NCBI RefSeq assembly: GCF_018449775.1
Contig: NZ_JAAVVB010000005.1
Span: 310,001 to 374,000, forward strand
DNA: 64,000 bases
DNA from: Mucilaginibacter sp. dw_454
GTDB taxonomy: Bacteria > Bacteroidota > Bacteroidia > Sphingobacteriales > Sphingobacteriaceae
Reading direction: 5' to 3'
Positions 53,802 to 62,615 of the stretch are shown here, piece by piece. Numbering within the stretch: the first letter of the stretch is position 1; every line of letters begins with the position of its first letter. The position numbers were made by a program, and so were the translations under genes. The notes under the pieces were generated by a model, which did not search any database, was not told where the DNA came from, and saw nothing but the letters and a program-made list of their open reading frames with translations.

Positions 53802-55070
53802 ATGGAACAACATAAAATTGATGAATATAATCAGCAGCATTTAAAAGACCACAAACGCAAGTTTGATTTTGTGGCCGAAGATGTTGCCAATCTGGATGGC
53901 GTTTTGCAAAAACTGCGCGCCTTCAATATTGCTATCCCGAGCTGGGCCTTGGGTACCGGTGGTACACGTTTTGGCCGTTTTTCTGGTGGTGGCGAGCCGC
54001 GTAATCTGGAAGAAAAGATTACCGATGTGGGTACTATCCACGCGCTGAATCGTTCGAGTAATTCAATCTCGCTACACATTCCCTGGGATATCCCTGATAA
54101 CGCAACCGCTATCAAAGCTCACGCAGCGCAATACAGTTTGCATTTTGACGCGGTGAACTCGAATACTTTTCAGGATCAGAAAGACCAAAAGTTAAGCTAT
54201 AAGTTCGGCTCGTTGCATCATACCGATAAAGCGGTGCGCGACCAGGCTGTTGCTCATAATATTGAGGTAATTAAATACGGTGTGGAACTTGGTTCAAATG
54301 CGCTTTCAGTTTGGTTGTCAGACGGATCAAATTTCCCAGGACAGCTGAATTTCCGCAAAGCTTTCCAAAATACGTTGGACAGTTTGCAGCAGATCTATGA
54401 TGCCCTGCCGGATGATTGGAAAGTTTGGATAGAATATAAACCATTCGAGCCTAATTTCTACTCAACCACCATTGGCGATTGGGGACAATCGCACTTGTTA
54501 GCTTCTAAACTCGGCAAAAAGGCTTTGACTTTGGTTGATCTTGGTCACCACCTGCCCAATACCAACATCGAGCAAATAGTTTCTTTATTGCTGATGGAAG
54601 AAAAACTGGCCGGTTTCCATTTCAATGATTCTAAATATGGCGATGATGACCTTACTGTCGGCAGCATTAACCCATACCAACTGTTCCTGATCTTTAATGA
54701 ACTGGTGGAAGGGATGGACGCCCGCGGCTTGAACCATGCCAATGGTATTGGCTGGATGATCGACGCGTCGCACAATGTAAAAGATCCTATTGAAGATCTG
54801 ATCCAATCTGTCGAGGCTATTAAAATTGCTTACGCGCAGGCTTTGTTAGTTGATACCAAAGCCTTGATTGACGCACAACAAAATAACGATGTCGCGAAAG
54901 CACAGGAGATCTTACAAACCGCTTACCGTACTGATGTGCGCCCGTTGTTAGCAGAGGCTCGTTTACGTGAGGGTGGTGCGTTGAGTCCTATCGCAGTTTA
55001 CCGCGATTTGCAGGTACGTGCAGGACTGATTAAAGAACGCGGCGACAAAACCCAGGCCACAGGTTTATAA
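53802..55070 (+). CDS. rhaI: L-rhamnose isomerase (RhaI type)
   Basis: A 422-residue TIM-barrel isomerase of the Pseudomonas stutzeri/RhaI type (COG4952), unrelated in sequence to E. coli RhaA. It has WALGTGGTRFGRFSG near the N-terminus, WIEYKPFEP and LVDLGHHLPNTNIEQ with metal-ligand His/Asp. ATG 53802 gives the family start MEQHKIDEYNQQ; an upstream ATG lies in the word-repeat spacer. Stop TAA shares one base with the kinase start. Confidence 0.93.
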   Translation: MEQHKIDEYNQQHLKDHKRKFDFVAEDVANLDGVLQKLRAFNIAIPSWALGTGGTRFGRFSGGGEPRNLEEKITDVGTIHALNRSSNSISLHIPWDIPDNATAIKAHAAQYSLHFDAVNSNTFQDQKDQKLSYKFGSLHHTDKAVRDQAVAHNIEVIKYGVELGSNALSVWLSDGSNFPGQLNFRKAFQNTLDSLQQIYDALPDDWKVWIEYKPFEPNFYSTTIGDWGQSHLLASKLGKKALTLVDLGHHLPNTNIEQIVSLLLMEEKLAGFHFNDSKYGDDDLTVGSINPYQLFLIFNELVEGMDARGLNHANGIGWMIDASHNVKDPIEDLIQSVEAIKIAYAQALLVDTKALIDAQQNNDVAKAQEILQTAYRTDVRPLLAEARLREGGALSPIAVYRDLQVRAGLIKERGDKTQATGL

Positions 55071-56362
55071 TGAATACTATACCCGTAATAGCGGTTTTTG
55101 ACGTAGGTAAAACCAATAAAAAGCTTTTTCTTTTTGATGAAAGCTATAACATTGTATTTGAGCGCTCGGCACGGTTTAATGAAATAACCGACGAGGATGG
55201 CTTTGCCTGCGAAAACCTGGACGCGCTAAAAAAATCGGTTTATGATGCATTGAATGAGGTTAGCCGCCTGGACCAATTTGAAGTTAAGGCGGTTAACTTT
55301 TCGGCCTACGGCGCCAGCTTTGTTTATTTGGACGAGGAGGGAAATCCGGTAGCCCCGCTATACAATTACCTGAAACCTTATCCCCAAGACATCAAAAAGA
55401 AATTTTACGATACCTATGGCGATGAGGCAGAGATTGCATTTAAAACGGCATCACCGGCTTTGGAGAGCTTGAACTCGGGACTGCAATTGTATCGCATCAA
55501 ACACCAAAAACCTGCGTTGTTTAAGCAAATAAAATACGCTTTGCACTTGCCTCAATATCTAAGCTATCTGCTAACCGGCAAAGCTTTCTCTGACATGACC
55601 AGTATTGGCTGCCATACTGCGCTGTGGGATTTTGGGAAAAACGACTATCACAATTGGGTGAAGCAAGAAGGCCTTGATAAAATCCTGGCGCCAATTGCCC
55701 CGGCTGATGGAAAAGTTCCATCTTATTTTAACGGGCGTTGGTATCAAGCAGGCATTGGCCTGCATGATAGTTCGGCGGCTTTGATACCTTACCTGGCCAG
55801 CTTTAACGAGCCATTTGTATTGCTGTCGACAGGTACCTGGTCCATCAGTTTAAATCCGTTCGATCAAACGCCGTTAACAGCTGAAGAATTGAAAGATGAT
55901 TGTCTGAACTATATCCAATACAAAGGTAAACCAGTAAAAGCATCACGCCTGTTTAGCGGTCATGAATACGATCAGGGCATCAAAGCCATTGCCGAAAAAT
56001 TTGGCGAGGACGTGATCAAATATCGCAATATCCCTTACGACCCAAGCATGCCGGGTGAAGACATTGCAGCTTATTACGAATTGATGCACCAACTCATCGA
56101 CAAACAAAAAATAGCTACCAATTATGTGTTAAAAAACGCCCCGGTAAAACGCATTTTTGTTGATGGCGGTTTTAGCAAAAACTCCGTTTTTATGCATTTA
56201 CTGGCGGCAGCCTTCCCTCAAATTGAAGTGTATGCCGCCTCTATGGCTCAAGCAACAGCCATGGGCACCGCACTGGCTATTCACGGTAGTTGGAACAGCA
56301 AGCCTATCCCGAATGATCTGATCAATTTGAAATATTATTCGGGGACGAGTCATACGGTGTGA
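55070..56362 (+). CDS. rhaB: FGGY-family L-rhamnulokinase
   Basis: A 430-residue sugar kinase. The N-terminal phosphate motif is VFDVGKTNKKLFLFD, and the second domain has LLSTGTWSISLNPF and FVDGGFSKNSVFMHLLA. It is shorter than E. coli RhaB (489) and belongs to the branch found beside RhaI and RhaEW. Overlaps rhaI by 1 base (TAATG), implying coupled translation. Last gene of the rhamnose operon. Confidence 0.92.
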   Translation: MNTIPVIAVFDVGKTNKKLFLFDESYNIVFERSARFNEITDEDGFACENLDALKKSVYDALNEVSRLDQFEVKAVNFSAYGASFVYLDEEGNPVAPLYNYLKPYPQDIKKKFYDTYGDEAEIAFKTASPALESLNSGLQLYRIKHQKPALFKQIKYALHLPQYLSYLLTGKAFSDMTSIGCHTALWDFGKNDYHNWVKQEGLDKILAPIAPADGKVPSYFNGRWYQAGIGLHDSSAALIPYLASFNEPFVLLSTGTWSISLNPFDQTPLTAEELKDDCLNYIQYKGKPVKASRLFSGHEYDQGIKAIAEKFGEDVIKYRNIPYDPSMPGEDIAAYYELMHQLIDKQKIATNYVLKNAPVKRIFVDGGFSKNSVFMHLLAAAFPQIEVYAASMAQATAMGTALAIHGSWNSKPIPNDLINLKYYSGTSHTV

Positions 56363-56409
56363 TGTCCTATCAGACTTACGAAGTTTCAAAAACTTCGTAA
56401 GTCTTTACG

Positions 56410-56467
56410 ACCCTCTTTCCCGCTTGCGGAAGAGAGGGTCGCCCAGCAACGCGATGTCGGGGTGAGT
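56410..56467. repeat. Single-arm ACCCTCTTTC element
   Basis: One arm ACCCTCTTTCCCGCTTGCGG with GAAGAGAGGGT, followed by CGCCCAGCAACGCG and GGGGTGAGT. It lies between rhaB and the convergent NlpC/P60 gene. A short inverted pair (CTTACGAAGTTTC/GAAACTTCGTAAG type, about 56375-56393) precedes it and could be a terminator for rhaB. Confidence 0.75.
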
Positions 56468-56476
56468 CCCCGACTG

Positions 56477-57040
56477 CTAAGGCTTCTCCTCATTCTGCTT
56501 AAAAATCCTAATCGTCTTAACGTAGCGGGTGTTATAATAAGAATCATAATAAGAGGTCTCCACCACGCCGTAGGCCTTCCCTGAGGTAGAATGAATAAAT
56601 TTCAGCTTCTCGCCAGGGATAGATGAGATGATGCCCATATGCCCTACCACTTTAGTGGTGCTGTCTGTGCCGGTAAATAGTATCAGATCGCCGCGTTTGG
56701 CGTCTTTGAGGTTGATGGGATGATTAACCGGCGTAAAATCAACCGAGGTCCTGGGCACTGCAATGCCGAAATGATTAAACACATAAGTAACAAAACCCGA
56801 GCAATCGAAACCTTTTTTAGGATCGGTGGATCCGAATAGGTAGGGCGTACCCTCTAAGGAACAGGCAAACGCCAGCAGTTCGTCGGGCGTGGTTTTGCCG
56901 GTGTTGATGTCGGTAATATGTTCTTGCGCGTAGGTTTTGCGGGTTAAGTCGCCGGCATCCGCGTCAGACTTTTGCGAATGTCCGCAGGCAAAGAGTGCAA
57001 AAACAAAGATGGAGCAGATGCTGTTTAAGCGCATATACAT
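56477..57040 (-). CDS. NlpC/P60-family cell-wall lipoprotein
   Basis: A 187-residue lipoprotein with lipobox FALFAC near residue 19. The NlpC/P60 papain-like domain (about 60-180) has the catalytic Cys in KGFDCSGFVTYVF, His in VVGHMGIISS and the third polar residue near KFIHST. It would cleave peptidoglycan peptides (D-glutamyl-meso-DAP bonds). The start could be ATG 57040 or 57034. Confidence 0.92.
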   Translation of the reverse strand: MYMRLNSICSIFVFALFACGHSQKSDADAGDLTRKTYAQEHITDINTGKTTPDELLAFACSLEGTPYLFGSTDPKKGFDCSGFVTYVFNHFGIAVPRTSVDFTPVNHPINLKDAKRGDLILFTGTDSTTKVVGHMGIISSIPGEKLKFIHSTSGKAYGVVETSYYDSYYNTRYVKTIRIFKQNEEKP

Positions 57041-57119
57041 AAGGCTTTAGTTGATGTCTTTTGTAAGAAGGTGATTTAGCGGTTTTTGTTTGGGGGGATG
57101 TGCAAGCGTTTTGCGTGGC

Positions 57120-57180
57120 GTGGGACTCACCCGGTCTTTGCTTCGCTGGACCACCCTCTCTTCGCCTTTGGCGGGGTCTA
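57120..57180. repeat. Single-arm CTCACCC..ACCCTCTCTTCGCC element
   Basis: GACTCACCCGGTCTTTGCTTC is followed by ACCACCCTCTCTTCGCC and TTTGGCGGGG. It is one degenerate arm of the family seen at 47213. It is adjacent to the stop codon of the Mrr-like gene. Confidence 0.65.
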
Positions 57181-57193
57181 TTTAGTTTGATTT

Positions 57194-58201
57194 TCACCTG
57201 CGTTTCACGGGGAGAATATTTAAATATTCGGCCCCTATTGTAGTTATATTGAAGTCTCCCTTAATTAGAAAATTAATAACAACCCCTTTAAAATCGTCAA
57301 CAAAGGTTTTATTAGTCGGCTTAGCATTCGGAAGTGATTTCATTATAGTATCAACATCGATAAACATTTCAAGTTTATTATCATGAATATTTTCCAAAAC
57401 GTTTAGTCCTATCAATTCTTTTAAAAATATAGTGTAGTAATTTATTTTTAGTTTTAAACGAATTACGAACTTATCAAGCTCAACTTCATCTCTTATATCG
57501 TCATCAACAGAATATCTCGCTCTATAGGGAGAGGTTAATTCAGGGACAGTTAGTATTTGAAAATCATTTGTCAAATGGTATTTTAACCTTTGGTTTTCCC
57601 AGCTTGACTTAAGTAACTCACTAACGTTATATCCGTTAACAATGAGAGGATCTGTAATTATCGCTTTTCCTTTCATAGTCATCGCAACCTGTTTTGATAC
57701 AGTAAACTCGAACTCCGTCTCATACGGTACTACTTCTTTAAAGACTACCGGTATATCTAATGCGGAGTCATCCAAATTAATTTGATCTCCTAAAGAATAA
57801 AGAATAATGTTTTTTCTTTTTGCTTTTCCTACACTGGCTGATGAAAAGCCATTGCTGGCAATTATAATACCTTTACTAGCCCTAACATCCTCTAATTTTG
57901 ACACGAATCCATCTATCACGCCTATCGATAATTTCCTATTGTAATCTTTACATTCAACAGCGACTTTAAATACCAAATCACGTACAACTATTGTAATCAA
58001 CACATCAATTTGCCTTTCGGCATCCGAACTATCTATAAAGACATTATGCTCAATTGATACATTATCGTATTTAGCATACATCCAATTAAGAACTTTTTCG
58101 ACAGCTTTTTCAAATTTTGTACCTTTAGAAACGCTAGACGGCTTTTCGATAACTTTTTCTGGTTTTATTCCTTTGGCGACTTTATATGCGCTTTTATTCA
58201 T
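57194..58201 (-). CDS. Mrr-like PD-(D/E)xK nuclease with C-terminal unknown region
   Basis: A 335-residue protein. Residues 25-125 resemble the Mrr restriction-endonuclease catalytic domain: conserved Glu31 in KFEKAVEKVL, Asp66 in RQIDVLI, and Glu83/Lys85 in VAVECKDY. The C-terminal 200 residues match nothing I recognise. Mrr enzymes cut methylated DNA, but this could also be a repair or resolvase-type nuclease. Base composition is clearly more AT-rich than neighbours, and both sides carry the ACCCTCTTTC repeat. No methyltransferase is present. ATG 58201 is preferred to TTG 58216. Confidence 0.75.
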   Translation of the reverse strand: MNKSAYKVAKGIKPEKVIEKPSSVSKGTKFEKAVEKVLNWMYAKYDNVSIEHNVFIDSSDAERQIDVLITIVVRDLVFKVAVECKDYNRKLSIGVIDGFVSKLEDVRASKGIIIASNGFSSASVGKAKRKNIILYSLGDQINLDDSALDIPVVFKEVVPYETEFEFTVSKQVAMTMKGKAIITDPLIVNGYNVSELLKSSWENQRLKYHLTNDFQILTVPELTSPYRARYSVDDDIRDEVELDKFVIRLKLKINYYTIFLKELIGLNVLENIHDNKLEMFIDVDTIMKSLPNAKPTNKTFVDDFKGVVINFLIKGDFNITTIGAEYLNILPVKRR

Positions 58202-58259
58202 ATTAGAAAGATACAAATTAGTAAAGGCTTTTCAATATTAGTTTATAAGCGAATTCTAC

Positions 58260-58328
58260 AGCCCTCTTTCCACCAAGGCAAAGATGGGGTCGCCCATCCG
58301 CCTTCAGGCGGAGTCGGCGGGGTGAGTA
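58260..58328. repeat. Single-arm GCCCTCTTTCC element
   Basis: GCCCTCTTTCCACCAAGGC through GGGGTCGCCCATCCGCC and GGGGTGAGT. A degenerate member of the 47213 family on the other side of the Mrr-like gene. Confidence 0.65.
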
Positions 58329-58353
58329 CCCCCACGTAACTTTTTAAATATTA

Positions 58354-58386
58354 TTTTACTTACCATCCGTTTTACCGCTACCTTTG
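58354..58386 (+). promoter_or_regulatory. Candidate promoter of fumC
   Basis: TACCTTTG (58379-58386) matches TAnnTTTG. A TTTTACTT tract starts about 21-25 bases upstream and could serve as the -33 box. Predicted start near 58393, about 19 bases before the ATG. Confidence 0.5.
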
Positions 58387-58411
58387 CGGCTTAAATTATA
58401 CTGCTATACGA

Positions 58412-59809
58412 ATGAGTTTCAGAACCGAACATGATACCATGGGCGAGGTACAAGTACCTGCCGATAAATATTGGGGCGCACAAACCGAACGCTCACGCAA
58501 TAACTTTAAAATTGGCCCCGAGGCATCTATGCCTAAAGAGATCATTGCAGCCTTCGCCTACCTTAAAAAAGCTGCTGCATTCACCAATACCGACCTGGGT
58601 GTTTTACCTGCGGATAGACGCGACCAGATAGCTGCGGTTTGCGACGAAATTTTAGCAGGCGAATTAGCCAGCGAGTTCCCGTTAGTGATCTGGCAAACAG
58701 GATCGGGCACGCAGTCAAACATGAATGTTAACGAGGTGGTTGCTAACCGCGCGCACGTTTTAGCAGGCAATAAACTGGGCGAGGGCAAAACTTTCATCCA
58801 CCCAAATGATGACGTGAATAAATCGCAATCATCAAACGATACTTACCCTACTGCCATGCACATTGCTGCCTATAAAATGGTAATGGATGTGACTATACCC
58901 GGCGTTGAAAAACTGCGCGATACTTTAAAAGCTAAAAGCGAAGCTTTTAAAAGCGTTGTAAAAATTGGCCGTACGCATTTAATGGATGCTACGCCGCTTA
59001 CGTTGGGGCAGGAATTTTCCGGTTATGTATCTCAGCTGGACCATGGCCTAAGAGCTTTAAGAAACACTTTGGCTCACCTGTCTGAGCTGGCTTTGGGTGG
59101 TACTGCTGTAGGTACCGGCATTAACACCCCAAAAGGTTATGATGTTAAGGTGGCCGAATACATTGCAAAATTTACCGGCTTACCATTCATCACTGCCGAA
59201 AATAAATTTGAAGCGCTGGCTGCGCACGATGCTATTGTGGAGACGCATGGCGCTTTGAAACAGATAGCCGTTTCTTTGATGAAGATTGCTAATGATATCC
59301 GTATGCTGGCTTCGGGTCCGCGTTCTGGTATTGGCGAGATCCATATTCCGGATAATGAACCTGGCTCATCCATCATGCCGGGTAAAGTTAACCCAACCCA
59401 AAACGAAGCTGTTACCATGGTAGCCGCGCAGGTTATGGGCAATGACGTTACGATCTCAATCGGTGGGTCAAACGGCCACTACGAGCTAAATGTATTTAAA
59501 CCGGTGATGGCAGCTAACTTCCTGCAATCGGCACGTTTAATTGGCGATGCTTGCGTGTCGTTCAATGATCATTGCGCTAAAGGTATAGAGCCAAACTACG
59601 AAGGTATTAAAAAACACCTGGAAAATTCATTGATGCTGGTAACCGCATTAAATCCGCATATCGGTTACGAAAAAGCGGCTAAGATTGCCAAAACAGCCTT
59701 AAGCAATGGTTCGTCGCTGCGCGAAGCCGCCATAGGTTTAGGTTACCTAACCAATGAGGAGTTTGATGCCTGGGTTAGACCAGAGGATATGATCGGTAGT
59801 TTGAAATAG
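58412..59809 (+). CDS. fumC: Class II fumarate hydratase
   Basis: Hydrates fumarate to malate in the TCA cycle; iron-independent. The 465 residues start [20 protein letters not shown], with the signature loop [16 protein letters not shown] (near 318) carrying the catalytic Ser. Length and blocks are typical of FumC. Likely monocistronic, since a REP element follows the stop. Confidence 0.97.
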   Translation: MSFRTEHDTMGEVQVPADKYWGAQTERSRNNFKIGPEASMPKEIIAAFAYLKKAAAFTNTDLGVLPADRRDQIAAVCDEILAGELASEFPLVIWQTGSGTQSNMNVNEVVANRAHVLAGNKLGEGKTFIHPNDDVNKSQSSNDTYPTAMHIAAYKMVMDVTIPGVEKLRDTLKAKSEAFKSVVKIGRTHLMDATPLTLGQEFSGYVSQLDHGLRALRNTLAHLSELALGGTAVGTGINTPKGYDVKVAEYIAKFTGLPFITAENKFEALAAHDAIVETHGALKQIAVSLMKIANDIRMLASGPRSGIGEIHIPDNEPGSSIMPGKVNPTQNEAVTMVAAQVMGNDVTISIGGSNGHYELNVFKPVMAANFLQSARLIGDACVSFNDHCAKGIEPNYEGIKKHLENSLMLVTALNPHIGYEKAAKIAKTALSNGSSLREAAIGLGYLTNEEFDAWVRPEDMIGSLK

Positions 59810-59835
59810 AAAAACCTTTAAACAATCCCATAACA

Positions 59836-59930
59836 CGTCATTGCGAGGAGGAACGACGAAGCAATCTCTACACGATAGGTAACCTATTTGATTAGCAAAT
59901 GTAGAGATTGCTTCGTACCTCGCAATGACG
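59836..59930. repeat. REP palindrome, 'GAGGAGGAACGA' loop type
   Basis: Left arm CGTCATTGCGAGGAGGAACG, right arm complementary with GTACCTCGCAATGACG. Each arm has an ATTGC/GCAAT stem. The centre CTACACGATAGG is shared with the units of the 133-bp array, which shows that the families recombine. Confidence 0.85.
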
Positions 59931-59945
59931 TGATGGTAAAGAATA

Positions 59946-60446
59946 ATGCAAAAGCCCTTCGCCTTTTACCTTTCAGCCTTTTGCCTGTTAATGGCAGCCT
60001 GTTCCCCTAACCCCAACCTTCAAGGCAAGGGCACAGATTACCTGCAGGGCGAGTGGCAGCAAGACAGTATACCGATGCAAAAGCAATTGCTCAATTATTC
60101 GCTTTATCGTTTTAAGATCAATTGCGATTCGGTTTATATAGAGCAGAGCGAATACAGTAAAGTGAACCCGGGTGCAGATAGTTGTATGGCCGGCGGTCAC
60201 TGGAAAGAATACATCCGCGGCACGTACAGTCAAAGTCATGATACGCTGGATATTAAAGGCAACTTTTGCAACGCCGATTACAGCTTGAAAAAGCAGGCCG
60301 GTTGTTTCCGGTCGGGCCCATATGAAGAAATATTTACGGTGAGCAAAAAAACTGATTCATTGGTTCAATTTTTAAGCACATCAAACGTTATACCTATCAA
60401 CTTACATTTAACAAAAAGAACAACTTGTTCTCCAAAACCGCTATAA
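59946..60446 (+). CDS. Small lipoprotein of unknown function
   Basis: A 166-residue protein with lipobox LLMAAC (Cys about 19) and a beta-rich, lipocalin-like body: DYLQGEWQQD, YRFKINCDSVYIEQ and DTLDIKGNFCNADY. Five cysteines may form disulfides. Homologues in related genomes are sometimes labelled 'fumarate hydratase' only because they follow fumC; nothing here supports that. It ends 1 base before the S1/P1 nuclease gene, suggesting one transcript. Confidence 0.75.
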   Translation: MQKPFAFYLSAFCLLMAACSPNPNLQGKGTDYLQGEWQQDSIPMQKQLLNYSLYRFKINCDSVYIEQSEYSKVNPGADSCMAGGHWKEYIRGTYSQSHDTLDIKGNFCNADYSLKKQAGCFRSGPYEEIFTVSKKTDSLVQFLSTSNVIPINLHLTKRTTCSPKPL

Positions 60447-60447
60447 A

Positions 60448-61242
60448 ATGAAATTTAACTTTGTAAAAAAATTAGCCCTGGGGCTGGCAATCATCTACGC
60501 GCCAATGCAAAGCATGGCCTGGGGCACCAATGGTCACCGTATTTCGGGCCAAATAGCCGAGAATCATTTAACACCGAAAGCGCTTGCCGGTGTTAAAGCC
60601 ATTTTAGGTAATGAGTCTATTGCCATGGCCAGCAATTGGGCCGACTATATCAAGTCTGATCCGTCTTACAATTACCTTTACAACTGGCATTTTGTAGATT
60701 TTGCCCGCCCGATGAGCTACCCGGAAATGACCGAGTTCTTAGAGCATAATACCGAAGCCAACGCTTACAACAAATTACAATTTTGTATAGCCGAACTTAA
60801 AAAACCTGGTACCAGTAAAGAAAACAAACTGCTTTACCTGCGCATGATCATTCACATTACCGAGGATATTCATCAACCTATGCACACCGCTCATGCCGAT
60901 GATAAGGGTGGAAACGATTTTAAAGTAAACTGGTTCAGTAAACCTACCAATCTGCACTCTATCTGGGATACCGAACTGATCAATTTCCAGGAGTTGAGCT
61001 ATACCGAATACGTCAAAGCAATTGATCATCCAACCGCGGCACAAACTAAAGCATGGCAGGCAGACCCAATTGCCAAATGGATCTTTGAATCAAACACCCT
61101 GGCAGAGCAATTTTACACCGAAATCAAACCAGGCGATACGCTGAGCTATAAATACAATTTCACCCACCTGGATATCCTGAACCAGCAATTGCTGAAAGGC
61201 GGCATCAGGTTAGCCGGACTTTTGAACCAGATATTCGGATAA
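60448..61242 (+). CDS. Exported S1/P1-family zinc nuclease
   Basis: A 264-residue phospholipase C/P1-nuclease-fold enzyme. The signal peptide ends at about 24, leaving mature WGTNGHRISGQIAENHL, whose Trp and His bind zinc in this family. Other ligands are HFVDFARP, HITEDIHQPMHTAHADD and NLHSIWDTELI. It degrades single-stranded nucleic acids and 3'-nucleotides in the periplasm, probably for phosphate or nucleoside salvage. Confidence 0.95.
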   Translation: MKFNFVKKLALGLAIIYAPMQSMAWGTNGHRISGQIAENHLTPKALAGVKAILGNESIAMASNWADYIKSDPSYNYLYNWHFVDFARPMSYPEMTEFLEHNTEANAYNKLQFCIAELKKPGTSKENKLLYLRMIIHITEDIHQPMHTAHADDKGGNDFKVNWFSKPTNLHSIWDTELINFQELSYTEYVKAIDHPTAAQTKAWQADPIAKWIFESNTLAEQFYTEIKPGDTLSYKYNFTHLDILNQQLLKGGIRLAGLLNQIFG

Positions 61243-61248
61243 TAAGCT

Positions 61249-61294
61249 AAAAGCCGAAGGCTTAAAGCATAAAGCTTTGGTCTTTCGGCTTTTT
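61249..61294 (+). terminator. Rho-independent terminator after S1/P1 nuclease gene
   Basis: Stem AAAAGCCGAA (61249-61258) with TTCGGCTTTT (61284-61293), inner complementary AAAGC/GCTTT and a T-run. It separates the nuclease gene from the phosphatase gene. Confidence 0.85.
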
Positions 61295-61310
61295 GCTTTA
61301 AGCTTACAAA

Positions 61311-61754
61311 ATGAAGATACTCATGGTTTGCCTCGGAAACATTTGCCGCTCGCCACTGGCCGAGGGTATTATGCAACACCTGGCAGATAAGGAAGGATTA
61401 AACTGGGAAATCGACTCGGCGGGCACCGGCAACTGGCACGTTGGCGACGGACCGGACCACCGCTCGGTACGTACTGCACGTTTACATGGCATTGATATTA
61501 GCCGGCAAATTTGCCGGCTGTTTAATCCGGCAGATTTTGACGAGTTTGATCATATCCTGGTGATGGATAAAAGCAATCTGAGCAATGTGCTGGCCATGGC
61601 CCGAAATGATGGCGACCGCAAGAAAGTATCGATGTTACTGGGCGATAAAATAGTGCCCGATCCTTATCATGACGACAGCCAGTTTGAACCCGTATTTAAA
61701 CTGATAGAAGCTGGTTGTAAGGCTTTTATTGAGCGATATAAAGGCATCCTCTAA
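61311..61754 (+). CDS. Low-molecular-weight protein-tyrosine phosphatase
   Basis: A 147-residue cysteine phosphatase. The P-loop VCLGNICRSPLAEG has nucleophile Cys7 and Arg13; the general acid Asp is in VPDPYHDD (about 123). Often controls tyrosine-phosphorylated capsule or stress proteins, but no kinase is adjacent. The terminator just upstream makes it a separate transcript. Confidence 0.94.
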   Translation: MKILMVCLGNICRSPLAEGIMQHLADKEGLNWEIDSAGTGNWHVGDGPDHRSVRTARLHGIDISRQICRLFNPADFDEFDHILVMDKSNLSNVLAMARNDGDRKKVSMLLGDKIVPDPYHDDSQFEPVFKLIEAGCKAFIERYKGIL

Positions 61755-61776
61755 AAATAACAATTGAAAAGCGTGT

Positions 61777-62517
61777 TTAGTCGGGATTAGTTGCTTTGAT
61801 AATTTCGCCTATGATAATATAGCCACATACCCGCATTCCTGCTTTCAACAAAAGTGCTTTAGATGCCTGATTGTTAACATTGCATCGAGCGGCGGGAAGC
61901 CTGTTTAATTGGTAAGCTTCCTTTTTTAGCTCCTGCATAATCAAAACACCATATCCTTGCTTTCTGAAGTTTTCCTTTACCTCATAATATATATCAATGT
62001 AGGGAAAATTATAATTCCATATAAAACCACCCGTAGCTACAACCTCTCCATTTTTTTGTATACAGTAAGCATCCCATTCGTCTGAATTTTTACTTTTTAC
62101 AAACTGGGCACCGTCTATACTAAAGGCCGTTTCAAAAGCTGCTTCGAATAGTATGGCCTCAGCATTTATATTTTTTCCTGATTCAAATGCCATACCGGCA
62201 AGTAAAATATCATTGGTCTGGCATTCTACAAAACCGGCATTCGCCGCTATTATAAATTGGTCAAATATCTGCCTGGCACATTTTCTGAAAGGCTGTTCTA
62301 AAAAAAACTCACATACTGTATCCCTGTCTTCACGTTTATCCTTCCCCCATACTGATCCATAACCAACAGGGCGTTCTTTAAACTTAAAAAGGTAATTATC
62401 CACCCATCCCGCACCATGACATTTGTTATAAATGAACTGAAATTTAGCTTCTGCGAGAAATAACCTTCTATGCGGCTCAATATCAATTTCTTGCACTTTT
62501 ACGATTTCAAATTCCAT
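61777..62517 (-). CDS. GNAT-family N-acetyltransferase
   Basis: A 246-residue protein. The GNAT domain is in the C-terminal half: TGGFIWNYNFPYIDIYYEV and ENFRKQGYGVLIMQELKKEA (acetyl-CoA loop KQGYGV). The N-terminal half (about 1-120) is less conserved and may be a degenerate second domain. Substrate unknown. It is divergent from the ArsR gene. Confidence 0.85.
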   Translation of the reverse strand: MEFEIVKVQEIDIEPHRRLFLAEAKFQFIYNKCHGAGWVDNYLFKFKERPVGYGSVWGKDKREDRDTVCEFFLEQPFRKCARQIFDQFIIAANAGFVECQTNDILLAGMAFESGKNINAEAILFEAAFETAFSIDGAQFVKSKNSDEWDAYCIQKNGEVVATGGFIWNYNFPYIDIYYEVKENFRKQGYGVLIMQELKKEAYQLNRLPAARCNVNNQASKALLLKAGMRVCGYIIIGEIIKATNPD

Positions 62518-62565
62518 GAGATGAATTATTAAACTGCAATTAAAACTACTAAAAATAAAATAAAA

Positions 62566-62597
62566 TTTGCGTAGTTAAATAGCTACACATATATTTG
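62566..62597 (+). promoter_or_regulatory. Promoter of the ArsR operon
   Basis: TTTG (62566-62569), 20 bases, TATATTTG (62590-62597): an almost ideal Bacteroidota promoter. Predicted start near 62604, about 12 bases before the ATG. Confidence 0.75.
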
Positions 62598-62612
62598 TAG
62601 TCAAATAACTAC
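62571..62612. promoter_or_regulatory. Two 16-bp operator dyads for ArsR
   Basis: GTAGTTAAATAGCTAC (62571-62586) and GTAGTCAAATAACTAC (62597-62612) agree at 14 of 16 bases, centres 26 bases apart. The first fills the spacer between the promoter boxes, the second covers the start site. This is the layout expected for repression by the adjacent ArsR-family protein. Confidence 0.75.
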
Positions 62613-62615
62613 ATA

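Noticed and set aside
59946..60446. Annotation as a fumarate hydratase subunit
   Set aside because: The protein is a small lipoprotein with no fumarase motif; the complete enzyme is fumC just upstream.
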